Assembly (NCBI GenBank): GCA_026770575.1
Contig: MU657269.1
Span: forward strand, 62,272-74,528
Direction: 5' to 3'
Source: Pelagophyceae sp. CCMP2097
Taxonomy: Eukaryota; Sar; Pelagophyceae
DNA: 12,257 bases
Shown here: in pieces, positions 1-7,615 of the stretch
Position numbering within the stretch: position 1 is the stretch's first letter
Layout of the letters: each line of letters opens with the position of its first letter
The notes under the pieces: model-generated
Database searches by the model: none
What the model was told of the DNA's origin: nothing
Seen by the model: only the letters and a program-made list of their open reading frames with translations
Translations under genes and position numbers: made by a program

Positions 1-559
1 ATGAGTGGGGAAGCCAACGACAGGTCGGCGTACGCCACTCGTGGCGTCCGTCCGCCCTCTCCTCTGGGCCCACTCGACCTTTATTGCCATCACCTCTCCA
101 GTTTTCTCTTGCCGGGATATAAATAAAACACCTCATGCCAGTGCCTCATTAGGAATTCTTATGCACTCCACTGAGTCTGCTTAAAAAACAACAGGCGGTT
201 CCGTCGCTGCTGGGCTCCACACAGTGGCTTTATTTCACGTCGCCATTGAAGGCGGTGCGCAGCTGTGCGCGGGGCAGCGGCAGCCTCTTTTCCAAAACTT
301 TGGCAAAAGAAAAGAATAGAAATTAAAAGAGGCTGGGACTTTATCCGGATCCCACCGGTAGTACAGCAGCTCCTAGTAGACCTTTTGACGATACTCGCAA
401 GTTGCTCGACCGTCGCCCGGCACCGGGCGTCTGCCGCGGCCGCGACCTCGAGACCGCCCGCGGCGGTCCGCGTTTGGCCGGCGGTCCAACCGGCGCTTCC
501 CAGCGCCGGTGACTCTCTTGTCTGCGGTCGCTTAAAGGGTCGCTTCCGGTCGCTTTGCC
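1..559 (+). promoter_or_regulatory. 5' flank / probable 5' leader of the Iwr1-like gene
   Basis: No convincing gene is visible here. A TATA-like stretch (TATAAATA, 118-125) lies about 440 bp before the start codon at 560, too far to be a confident core promoter unless the leader is long or spliced. The part from about 405 is very GC-rich and holds two hairpins, annotated separately. The start codon has a good Kozak-like context (gccATGG). A short ORF begins at base 1 and stops by 126, but it resembles nothing I know and may be chance or the tail of something outside the window. The promoter assignment is inference from position. Confidence 0.3.
489..510 (+). other. Perfect 9-bp hairpin in the presumed 5' leader
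   Basis: The arm ACCGGCGCT (489-497), loop TCCC and arm AGCGCCGGT (502-510) form a perfect 9-bp GC-rich stem. It ends 49 bases before the start codon at 560. A second, smaller stem (CGCCCG/CGGGCG, 414-429, loop GCAC) lies upstream. If this part is transcribed, both could hinder ribosome scanning, but nothing in the sequence shows that they are used. Confidence 0.45.
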
Positions 560-3500
560 ATGGCGGTCCTGGTGCGCGTCAAACGCAAGCGCGACGACTT
601 GCCGTCGGAGACTTTGATCATCGCGGCGCCGGCGAAGAGGGAGCGCGTGGCTGCGTTCGTGCATGCGCTCTCCGGCCTCAGTGTGGATGAAGACGCCCCT
701 CGCCAACCCCCGGAAGAAGACCAGGAGATCCGCGAGTGGCACTGCTTCCGCAAGATCGACACGTTGGAGGAGAACCACGCCGCGCTGCGCGATGGCACAG
801 GTCAGTAAAGGCGCTTAAAGGCGCTTTATTGCGCCACGCCGCTAAGGGGCCGCTTTCTTGACGTCCGCCAAAACGTCCGCCCGACGCCCATTTCAGGCGA
901 GGAGGCGGCGCGGCTGCTGCGCGAGGCGCGAAGGCTGCGGAAGAGGCCTTCGTCGTCCGTAGACGCGCCAATCGTGCGAATGCACCCTTTCCCCCGACGA
1001 CGCACCCCGACTTGCACCCGTGCAGGTCGAAGCCGACGACTTTGCGTCGCCGCAGCCGCTTCGGCGCCGGCGGAAAGCGGCGAAACCGAGGCAGATTTGG
1101 GCGGTGCGTTGGATTGCGTTGGATTGCGTTTTGGGGTCCCAAACTCATCCTTTTGCGTGAAAGGCATCGTCTTTTGGGGCCCACCTCGTATCGTCTTTTG
1201 GGGCCCACCTCGTCGAGGACCTTTTGCGAACGACTCTTCTGCCTGTAGGAGCTGACGCCGCGCGGCGACGGGGGTGGCGGGGCCTTTGATTTGAAGGCTT
1301 GCGACCTTGCTTCTGCCTCGCAGACGTTCTTTGTGGGCCGACAAGGCCAAGGCCCGGAAGCGTCGCCGACAAAGGGCGGCTCGTCGCTCCGCGGGGCGGT
1401 GGAGAGAAGGCTCGATCGCGCTATTTTTGAAGCCTTTGCGGACGCGTCAAAGGTGTGCTCTTTTTGCAACTTTGGCTTGGTGCCATTTCCGTACAATGTC
1501 ATTCGCCGCGCCGCTTCCCACCCTTGCGCTAGGTCGAAGTGGCCGTGGAGATTGTCGTCGTCAACGCGGCGACTGGCGTTTCGGTCGATTACGCCCGACC
1601 CACTGACGGGACTACGGCAATGGCCGCGTCCCAACCCGCAAGCGGGTCGACGCAACGACAGCAGAGGCCGTATGCGATGCCTTGTCTCAGGGACCTTGTC
1701 TCACAAGGACCTTGTCTCACAAGGACCTTGTCTCAGTGACTTTTGTGCACAGGGACCTCGTCACAGGGATGTGTCAGGGACCGTGCCACGGGTCCTCGCC
1801 ACGGAGTTCTTCTCACAAGGGCACGGGGACGTCGTCACAGGGACCCTGTCACAGGGACCCTGTCACGGGACATTGCCACAGCGTGCTTGTCACGGGACCG
1901 CGTCACGGTCCTTGTCGAGGGTCCTTGTCGTCGGAGCCTTGTCCAGGGTCCTTGTGTCACGGGACCTTGCCATAGGGACCTCGTCCTGGGAACTTGTAAC
2001 GGGGGCCTTGTCTTGGGACCTTGCGGGACCTCGTTACGGGGATCTTGTCACCACAGAAACCTTGTCATAGGGACTTTGTCACAGAGACCTTGCCACAGGG
2101 ACTTTGTCACGGGGTCCATGTCACGGGACTTTGTCCCTTGGATTGTGTCACACAGCGACACACAGGGTCTTTGTCATGAGGTCCGTGCCACAGGGACCGT
2201 GTCACGGGATCCGTGTCACGGGGTTGTTGTCACGGGACCCTGTCACGGGCTTTTGCCGCGGGGCCTTGTCACGGGGGCCTCATAACAGGGACCTCGTAAC
2301 GGGGACCTTGTCACACGGGGACCTTGTCGCAGGGCCTTGTCGCGGGGCTTCGCTGCAAGGCCTCGTCACGGGACCTCGTCACTTGGACCTCGTCACAGGG
2401 CTTTGTCGCAGGGCCTTGTCCAAGGTCCTTTGTCACGGGGCCGTGTCACGGAAAGTGTGATAAAGACCTTGCCATAGGGACCGTACCACGGGAACCTCGT
2501 CACGGGAACGTCATCTCCACAGGGACCTTGTCACAGGGACTCGTCAGGGGGACTTTTGCGGGGCTTTGACACTTGGACCGTGTCACACAAGGGTCCTTGT
2601 CGCGGGGACCGTGTCACGGAGTCGTTGCCAGTGTACCTTGTCACAGGGACGTTGCCACGGGACGCTGCCACAAACGCCGACTTTCCGTCGCGTTTGGGTT
2701 CTCGTCTGAGCAGGCGTGGGACATTCAGGGAATCATGCGCTCCCACATGGGCTCATGTCGTATGGGGTGTCACGCGGGCTCATGGGCGCGCCCGTGCAAG
2801 ACCATCCTTGCCCGGGTCCTTGGAAAGCCAAACGGACGGGCCCTTGCTCTTTGGTGGTCTCGGCCTCTGCGCGGTCACTTGCGAGGCCTCTTTTGAAAGG
2901 CCCTTGCAAGCTCCTACGCACGGTTCCTTGCAAGGGACCAGCGCTCTTCAAGCGAACAGCGCTCTTTCAGAATTTTCAGAATTTTCAGAATTTTCAGAAT
3001 TTTCAGAACCGTCGAGGGCGGCCCAGGAGCAGTGACGGGTTCGCCCTTGGACCCGCGCGAGGGGTTTGCCGGGTTTGCGCGTTTGGCCCGCTCGTTTACC
3101 CGCGGGTCTGGCCCTGGTCTGAACCCGACCCGAGAAAGATGGAGTCGCTCGACAAAGTCGCGACCCGAGGGTGCGGCAAAGATTGAAAACGCGACCCGAC
3201 CAAAAAACACCGTCCCTGCTCCGGGCTGTACGGCGCCGCCACCGGGTGCTTGACAGTCGGCCCCCTGAAAGACCTCTTTGGCGGTTCACTTGCACGGCCG
3301 AATGCAAAGGTCGCTTGCAAGGCCTCTTTCCCTTGAAAAGCCCTCCGGACGGGCCCCCGCAAGGCCTCTTTCAATCGGATCGCACAGCTCCGGAACCGCA
3401 CGTCTTTCGAGCGGCGCCCTCCGAAAGGTACTCGCGGCGTGGATCGGGCCTCGGGAGCCACGGTTCACGCGATGGGGCCGTCTCGAGTGGCCGTTCAAAG

Positions 3501-6500
3501 AGACCGCTTCGAGGGGCCCTCTCGGGGGCAGTCTCGAGTGGTCGTCTCGAGTGGTCGTCTCGAAGGACCGTTTGGAGGGACCGTTTCGAGGGGCCGGCCA
3601 GAGTGGCCTTCTTGAGGGGCTGACTCGAAGGGCCGTCCAAAGGCGCCGTTTCGAGGGGTCGTCTCGAGGGGCCGTCTAAAGGGGCCGTTTCAAGAGGCCC
3701 TCTCGATGGGCCGGCGAGAGGGGCCGTCTCGTAGGGCTGTCTGACAGAGGGGCCGTTTCGAGAGGCCGGCGAGAAAGGACTCTTCAAGGGGCCGTCGAAA
3801 GGTGCCGTTTCGAGGGACCGTCTCGAGGGGCCAGCAAGAGGGGGCTTCTTCTCGAGGCGCCGTCTCGAGGGACCGTATAAAGGGACCTTTTCGAGTGGCC
3901 CGAGGGGCCTCGCCTTGAAAGAGGCCTTGCAAGCGACCGCGCAGAGGCCGGCCAAGTGACCGCCAAAGTAGCTCTTCAGACGGACTCCTGCAAGGCCTCT
4001 TTCGCGGCCACGTGCAAGGCCTGTGCGCGGTCACTTGCAAGGCCTCTTTCGAGGGCCCTTGAAAAACACTCCGGGCGGGCCCCTCAAAGGCCTCTTTGGC
4101 AGCCACTTGCCTGGCCTTTGCGCGGTCGCTTGCAAGGCCTCTTCGAAGGGCCCGCCCGAGCGACCGTTCGAGCGACTGCCCGAGCGACTGTTCAGGGGAC
4201 ATGGCAGAAGGGGCGCAATCGAAGAGACTGTCGAAAGGACCGTCCAAGGGACCGTCAAGAAACCGCCGTCAAATCATTCACTGAGGGCCTGTCTCTGGGA
4301 CCGTCAAAGGGACTGTCCAAGGAACCGTCTCAGGGTCCGCCCAAGCGAATGCGACGTTTAGGCTCTGATGGCCGCCGCGTGGCACGGCGACGAGGTTGGC
4401 ATCAGGCAGTTGCTGCGTCAAGGCGCCGACGCCACGCGCGTAGACCTCAACGGCGCTTCCGCAATCGCTTTGGCGGGCAGGCGCGGCTTTGGTGCTGCGG
4501 CGGCGGCTTTGAGGGCTTCTGTGCGGGAGGACGTCGTTTACGACATCTACGCGTACGACGCCCACGCTGCTTCATTTGAGAATGAAGAGGAAGAAGACGA
4601 CGACGCTTTAAGCACGCGCTGCGTCGCCTCGTCGCCGAACAACGCGGGGAGAGGCCGCGGCGCGCGCCGGCAGGCTGAGCCCGCCGCAGGGCCGCTGGTG
4701 TCGCTCGCGGGGTCGCCGGCGTCGCCGGCAGGAGGCGGTGTGGGCTGCGCACCCAACTTTGCCTTTGGCGCGCCACCGCCAAACTTGAGGGCGAAAACGC
4801 AAAAGGTCTACGGCATCCACATCCCTCTCTCCGACGTCCTCGCGCTGCCGCAGGGCGACGGCGATTCTGTCTCTTCGCTGGACCGTGCCGACGACGAGTC
4901 TATACGGTCCGACTCTGTCGAGTCCAACGACGAAGACTTTTACGCAAACGACTATCCAGACGGTGAGTCCATTTGGGGCTGGGGCACGTCGAAACACCGA
5001 CTTGACTGGCGAGGATGGTCATAGAGAAAAAACGAGAGCGGTTTTGAGTGATCAAAAAGATCAAAAAGTGCCCCCCAAGACGGCCCTCGACCCTCGAGAC
5101 GGTCTTCAGATGTTCTCGAGACGGTTCCGTCCAGACGGTCTCTCCAGACGGCCCTCGATCCGACGCTCTATATGGCCTCGAGACGGTCCTGAAGACCTGC
5201 TCTGGACGGCCCTCTTTAGAGTCTTCCAAAGTCTTCCAACCAGAGTCTTCCAACCAGAGTCTTCCAGAGTCTTCCAAACGACGTCTGGACGGCCTCGAGG
5301 CGGCCCTGACACCGTTCTCTTGGACGGCCTGGAAGACGGCCCAAAGGTCTCGAGGCGACCCACGAGATGGCCAGAAGGCGTCCTCGAGAAGGGTTCGTCG
5401 AGACGGTCCTGAAGACGGGCTCGAGGCAGCCCTCGACATGGCCTCGAGACGATATCATCGAGGCGGTCCTCGAGATGGCCTCGATATGGCCCCGAAACGA
5501 TATCAAGATGGTCCTCGAAACGGCCCTCGAGACGGCCGCGAAATAGCCCTCGAGACCGCGAAAGAGCCTTCGAGACGGCTCTCAAGACGGACCGAAGACG
5601 GCCCCGAAGATGGGCTCGAGGCAGCCCTGGCCCTTTCGATGGCCTTGAGATGGTCCTGAAGACTGGCTCTGGACGGCCCTCTTTGGAGTGCCCTCTTTAG
5701 AGTCTTCTGGACGAAGCTCTGGACGACCTTTGGCCACGAGGCGGCCCCGAGACCGTCCCCGAGACGGCCCTGAAGACGGTCCTGAAGACGGCCCTGAAGA
5801 CGGCCTCAAGTCGGGCTGCCCTCGGTCTTCAGACGTCCTCGAGACAGTTGCATCGAGACGGTCCCCAAGACGGGCTCGAGGCGGCCCTCGAGACGGCCCC
5901 GAAACGATTTTCTCGAGGCGGTCCTCGGACTCGAGACGGCCCGTCTCGACGGTCTTCGGGCGTCGTATAGACGGTTCGTCCTCTTGAAAAAACGGAGAAA
6001 GAATTCCTTTTTTGTTCGATTCTTACTTGCCCCGGGACGATTCCTACTTGCCCCGGGACCTCGCGCCACGAGTCAAACGAGTTTGACGGCGGCGTTTGGA
6101 CGAGCCGATGGGACAATCTCTACACCGTGGGCTCTACACCGTGGGCAGACGGAGTCGGATTCGATTTTGCCGGAGTCAATGCGGATTTCGACTTGCCCCA
6201 GCCACGTTTGTGCACGCGATTGTGCACGTGATACATGATCCGTATCCACAGGCGACGAGGACGACGGCGACGACGGAGACCACGGCGGCACTTCGGCGGC
6301 TCGCGGCGGGGCCGTGGCTCGAGACGAGTCCGATTTCGAAGATAGCGACGATGACGTCGCCGCCGCAAACACGCGATTCCAGAGCCTCGCAACCGTGCCC
6401 ATGGACGACGGCGCGGTCCCTTTGCGCCTCCCGCGGCCGCCCGTCGTGGACGACGCATTCACGCCACGGGCCATCCGAGCGCCGCTCGGCTTCGGCTCAG

Positions 6501-6790
6501 CCGCATCAGACGCCCTCAAGCGCCACACCAGGTCCGTACGCTCCCAGGCACTTGTGTGCGACCTTGCCCGCTGGGACGCTTCCGTGCAAGAACCTTTCCC
6601 TGCTCACCCCCTGCCTGCCGCCAGAACCCCCCCCACCGGAAAGCCCGCTGGGGGGCGCTTCCGTGCGAGGACCTTACCCCCCCCGCCACCACAAAGTCCG
6701 CTTAGGCTGCTGTCGCCGCCGCCTCGGCTGCCGACGCCGTGGCAGGCCGGGCAGGAGGCCAGGAGGAGCGATTATGATGCGGAAATCTGA
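560..6790 (+). CDS. Iwr1/RDM4 (SLC7A6OS)-like protein with internal ankyrin repeats, 7 exons
   Basis: My exon model is 560-800, 897-973, 1026-1103, 1324-1452, 1533-1616, 4362-4962 and 6252-6790; together they give 582 residues plus a stop. Seen: an N-terminal LVRVKRKR typical of Iwr1 proteins (likely nuclear localisation signal); EWHCFRKIDTL, resembling the family's VF.LV.TV block; basic RRRRKAAKPRQIW (about 119-131), matching the QIW block of plant RDM4; LDRAIFEAF (about 162-170); an ankyrin segment (about 187-257, with DGTTALMAAAWHG and LLRQGAD); VVYDIY (about 261-266), the family's YVYD.Y box; and the acidic signature NDEDFYANDYPDGDEDD (about 391-407). The last spans a splice junction exactly. 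Known for the family: yeast Iwr1 binds assembled RNA polymerase II and drives its nuclear import; Arabidopsis RDM4/DMS4 also acts in RNA-directed DNA methylation. The ankyrin insertion is not in the human or Arabidopsis proteins as I remember them. Least certain are exon 4, the GC donor of intron 5, and the proline-rich tail of exon 7 (about residues 490-570), which may hide another intron. No frameshift or in-frame stop is needed. Confidence 0.8.
801..896 (+). other. Intron 1 of the Iwr1-like gene
   Basis: A 96-bp phase-1 intron with donor CAG|GTCAGT and acceptor CATTTCAG|GC. Reading through would stop at once (GGT CAG TAA). Splicing continues the frame as GTGEEAARLLREARRL, a basic helix-like stretch. 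A short direct duplication (GGCGCTTTA and GGCGCTTAAA variants, 809-829) lies near its 5' end. Confidence 0.75.
974..1025 (+). other. Intron 2 of the Iwr1-like gene
   Basis: A 52-bp phase-0 intron with donor ATC|GTGCGA and acceptor CCCGTGCAG|GTC. Removing it joins ...VDAPI to VEADDFASPQPL, which leads into the basic QIW block. The unspliced frame reads on as arginine-rich sequence without stopping soon, so intron retention would not be caught immediately. The boundaries are inferred from splice consensus and from the downstream motif. Confidence 0.65.
1104..1323 (+). other. Intron 3 of the Iwr1-like gene, with short tandem duplications
   Basis: A 220-bp phase-0 intron from donor GCG|GTGCGT to acceptor TTCTGCCTCGCAG|ACG, the best pyrimidine tract in the gene. 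It holds two tandem duplications: a 10-bp unit (TTGGATTGCG) repeated at about 1109-1128, and a perfect 24-bp unit at 1166-1189 and 1190-1213 that begins ATCGTCTTTTGG. Even this short intron is therefore growing by local duplication. Confidence 0.65.
1453..1532 (+). other. Intron 4 of the Iwr1-like gene
   Basis: An 80-bp phase-0 intron with donor TCAAAG|GTGTGC and acceptor TTGCGCTAG|GTC. It separates the LDRAIFEAFADASK block from VEVAVEIVVVNAATG, the start of the ankyrin segment. Both flanks are in frame under the model. Confidence 0.6.
1681..2665 (+). repeat. Satellite array A, 14-16 bp units (GGGACCTTGTCACA type)
   Basis: About 1 kb of diverged tandem units. The 5' end has a 16-bp period (GGACCTTGTCTCACAA, repeated from about 1690). 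Elsewhere a 14-bp period dominates (GTCACAGGGACCCT, clear at about 1833-1870). Many units contain the near-palindrome CAGGGACCCTG. Unit length drifts from about 12 to 16 bp and copies differ by scattered substitutions, so the array is old or amplifies imprecisely. Long open frames through it arise from stop-poor repeat units and are not genes. Confidence 0.85.
2871..2935 (+). repeat. Dispersed repeat B, first copy (GCAAGGCCTCTTTC type)
   Basis: This stretch reads CGCGGTCACTTGCGAGGCC followed by TCTTTTGAAAGGCCCTTGCA. Related copies lie at about 3277-3372, 3913-3949 (inverted), 3985-4065 and 4113-4149. The core is CGCGGTCRCTTGCAAGGCC followed by TCTTTCGAAGGGCCC. It is not tandem, so it looks like a small dispersed element within this intron. 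I recognise no transposase or known family. Confidence 0.6.
2965..3009 (+). repeat. Five-copy 9-bp microsatellite (TTTCAGAAT)n
   Basis: Units run 2965-2973, 2974-2982, 2983-2991, 2992-3000 and 3001-3009; they are identical except that the last ends in C. Each contains TTTTCAG or TTTCAG, which resembles a 3' splice acceptor. The AT-rich unit is unlike the GC-rich arrays around it and has stayed nearly perfect, so it is probably young. Confidence 0.95.
3472..3910 (+). repeat. Satellite array C, about 13-bp units (GGCCGTCTCGAGG type)
   Basis: Tandem units such as TCGAGTGGTCGTC, TCGAAGGACCGTT and TCGAGGGGCCGTC repeat at about 13 bp, with some longer composite units. The unit is the reverse complement of the intron 6 unit (for example GGCCGTCTCGAGGG here against CCCTCGAGACGGCC at about 5523-5536). 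Because 13 is not a multiple of 3, open frames across it give 13-residue peptide repeats in every frame, which argues against coding. Confidence 0.85.
3913..4149. repeat. Inverted repeat (foldback) made of repeat B copies
   Basis: The left arm (3913-3949), when reverse-complemented, matches the right arm (4113-4149) over about 37 bp with three mismatches. The shared core includes TGCGCGGTCGCTTGCAAGG followed by CCTCTT. The spacer of about 163 bp holds two further direct copies of the right-arm orientation (about 3985-4065). It could form a stem-loop in DNA or RNA. No target-site duplication or ORF marks it as a defined transposon. Confidence 0.7.
4224..4344 (+). repeat. Satellite array D, 12-bp units (GGGACCGTCAAA type)
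   Basis: Two runs have an exact 12-bp period: three units at 4224-4259 and four at 4297-4344 (GGGACCGTCAAA, GGGACTGTCCAA, GGAACCGTCTCA, GGGTCCGCCCAA). A short run of CGAGCGACTG-like units precedes them at about 4155-4196. The array ends about 17 bp before the exon 6 acceptor. Confidence 0.8.
4963..6251 (+). other. Intron 6: 1.3-kb repeat-filled intron
   Basis: A phase-1 intron with a consensus donor (GACG|GTGAGT) and acceptor (CCGTATCCACAG|GC). Splicing joins ...DEDFYANDYPD to GDEDDGDDGD and so completes the Iwr1 acidic signature, which is strong support for both ends. Most of it is array E. The last 250 bp hold two small direct duplications: one of about 20 bp (ACTTGCCCCGGGACGATTC type, about 6027-6062) and a perfect 14-bp one (TCTACACCGTGGGC, 6119-6132 and 6133-6146). 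Confidence 0.85.
5077..5982 (+). repeat. Satellite array E, about 12-bp units (CTCGAGACGGCC type)
   Basis: Long diverged array with a dominant 12-bp period, such as CTGAAGACGGTC, CTGAAGACGGCC (about 5770-5805) and CGAAACGGCCCT, CGAGACGGCTCT (about 5517-5600). It encloses a sub-array of GAGTCTTCCAACCA-like units at about 5218-5280. Its orientation is opposite to that of array C in intron 5. Confidence 0.85.
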
Positions 6791-7183
6791 ACGTCTGCAT
6801 CGGCCCCTGACATCATCACTGGCCTCTGGTCAACCCGACGTCGGCCGCGCGATCCCTTCGCGTTGTCATCATCTTAAGAGCATGTCACGAGGTCTCCACC
6901 GGTAGCACCGCCGTCGATCGTCGATGCGGGCGGGGCTCTGGAGTCTTCAAACTCAAGAGGGTGTGTTTCCAAATCTGTTTCCAAGCCCCTGCGACGCGAT
7001 GCCGATTCGGAACGACGCGGGCCTTCACACAGCGAGGCAGTGGGACCACCACGTCGCCCGTCGCAGGGCCAAAACGCGTCCCCGTTTTTGTGCGAAAAAG
7101 ATTAGGACACGGATTTGTTGTCGCCTTGAACGGGTCCGGATCCGAAACTTCGGCGGAAGCTTCTGGTTGCAAGACCCACCACC
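6791..7183. other. Gap between two plus-strand genes, no gene recognised
   Basis: This stretch should hold the 3' end of the Iwr1-like transcript and the promoter of the next gene. I see no conserved motif, repeat array or clear TATA box. Open frames on both strands have no recognisable protein features. Confidence 0.4.
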
Positions 7184-7588
7184 ATGGCGGCACGAGGCGT
7201 GCACGTCGGGGCGCGCGTCTGCCTCGTGAAAGAATTAGCACGGCGCGGCGTCGTCGAGTCCTACGTCCATGGAGCCTGGAGGGCCGTGCGGTTCGCCGAC
7301 AAGAGCCGCAACATCCGTGTCAATGACCTCGTGGTGCTGCGGTCCGACGGCCCCACGTTCGAGCCGTCGCGGGCTCCGCCGAGCTGGGAGGGGATAAAAA
7401 AAGAGACGAGGGCCAAGGCCAGTGCCGTGGACCGGGTGCTCGAAAGAGCGACTCGACCGCCTGAAGCATCGAGCCGCAAACCACGCCCCGAAGCTTCCGA
7501 CGTTGGCGCGGGCGACGCAACCGCTTCCGAGGCCTCGGACGACGCGGGTGCCTCCGCCTCCGCCGAGGCTGACGACGACGGCGAGTAG
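7184..7588 (+). CDS. Small Tudor/SH3-like protein, or exon 1 of a longer gene
   Basis: The start at 7184 has a strong context (accaccATGGCG). Residues about 7-48 (VGARVCLVKELARRGVVESY ... VRFADKSRNIRVNDLVVL) have the pattern of a small beta-barrel of Tudor, SH3 or agenet type: V.V.LV, a G.V turn, W-VRF, then a basic V.DL strand. This is a fold-level guess from pattern, not a firm family call. The rest is low-complexity Ala/Ser/Asp/Glu. If unspliced, it ends as a 134-residue protein at 7588. I favour splicing at 7547 (GCGG|GTGCC, phase 1) to 7616, because the next coding stretch has no ATG of its own. That join gives 298 in-frame codons in all. The proposed acceptor (GACGAG|CC) lacks a pyrimidine tract, so the junction is uncertain. 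Confidence 0.6.
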   Translation: MAARGVHVGARVCLVKELARRGVVESYVHGAWRAVRFADKSRNIRVNDLVVLRSDGPTFEPSRAPPSWEGIKKETRAKASAVDRVLERATRPPEASSRKPRPEASDVGAGDATASEASDDAGASASAEADDDGE

Positions 7589-7615
7589 AACGGCGACGGT
7601 GCTTTGAACGACGAG

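Larger units (their letters stand above)
1617..4361 (+). other. Intron 5: 2.7-kb repeat-filled intron, apparent GC-AG type
   Basis: Exon 5 ends ...DGTT at 1616 and exon 6 begins ALMAAAWHGDE at 4362. The join gives a textbook ankyrin repeat (GTTALMAAAWHGD...LLRQGAD), which fixes both boundaries. The donor is then ACG|GCAATG, a GC donor, and the acceptor is GACGTTTAG|GCT. The first downstream GT donor would add residues that break the ankyrin consensus. The intron holds, in order: a 14-16 bp array (1681-2665), a five-copy 9-bp array (2965-3009), a more unique stretch (3010-3270), dispersed GCAAGGCCTCTTTC copies, a 13-bp array (3472-3910), a foldback (3913-4149) and a 12-bp array (4224-4344). 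Confidence 0.7.

Noticed and set aside
118..125. TATA box for the Iwr1-like gene
   Set aside because: The motif matches but sits about 440 bp before the start codon. Without a mapped transcript start I do not annotate it as a promoter element.
678..1655. 325-residue minus-strand open frame opposite exons 2-5
   Set aside because: It is antisense to the conserved exons, Arg/Pro/Ser-rich and without family motifs, as expected from GC-rich coding shadows.
1291..2285. Long plus-strand open frames (up to 259 residues) running into array A
   Set aside because: They are created by stop-poor tandem units whose period (14-16 bp) is not a multiple of 3. The only parts I accept are the exon 4 (1324-1452) and exon 5 (1533-1616) portions.
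1681..2665. CRISPR array
   Set aside because: Units are 14-16 bp, contiguous and diverged, with no constant repeat alternating with unique spacers, and the setting is eukaryotic.
3371..4247. Minus-strand open frames with 13-residue peptide repeats (LETAPLDGPSRRP-like)
   Set aside because: A 13-bp DNA unit gives a 13-residue period in any open frame. The region lies antisense within a well-bounded intron and shows no protein-level constraint.
4738..4805. Possible extra intron inside exon 6 (GT at 4738, AAAAG at 4805)
   Set aside because: Its length of 68 bp would break the frame before the conserved acidic Iwr1 signature, while reading through keeps it intact.
4900..5809. Overlapping open frames on both strands across array E
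   Set aside because: Same repeat artefact. Several frames on both strands are open at once, and the intron ends are fixed by the Iwr1 signature spanning the splice.
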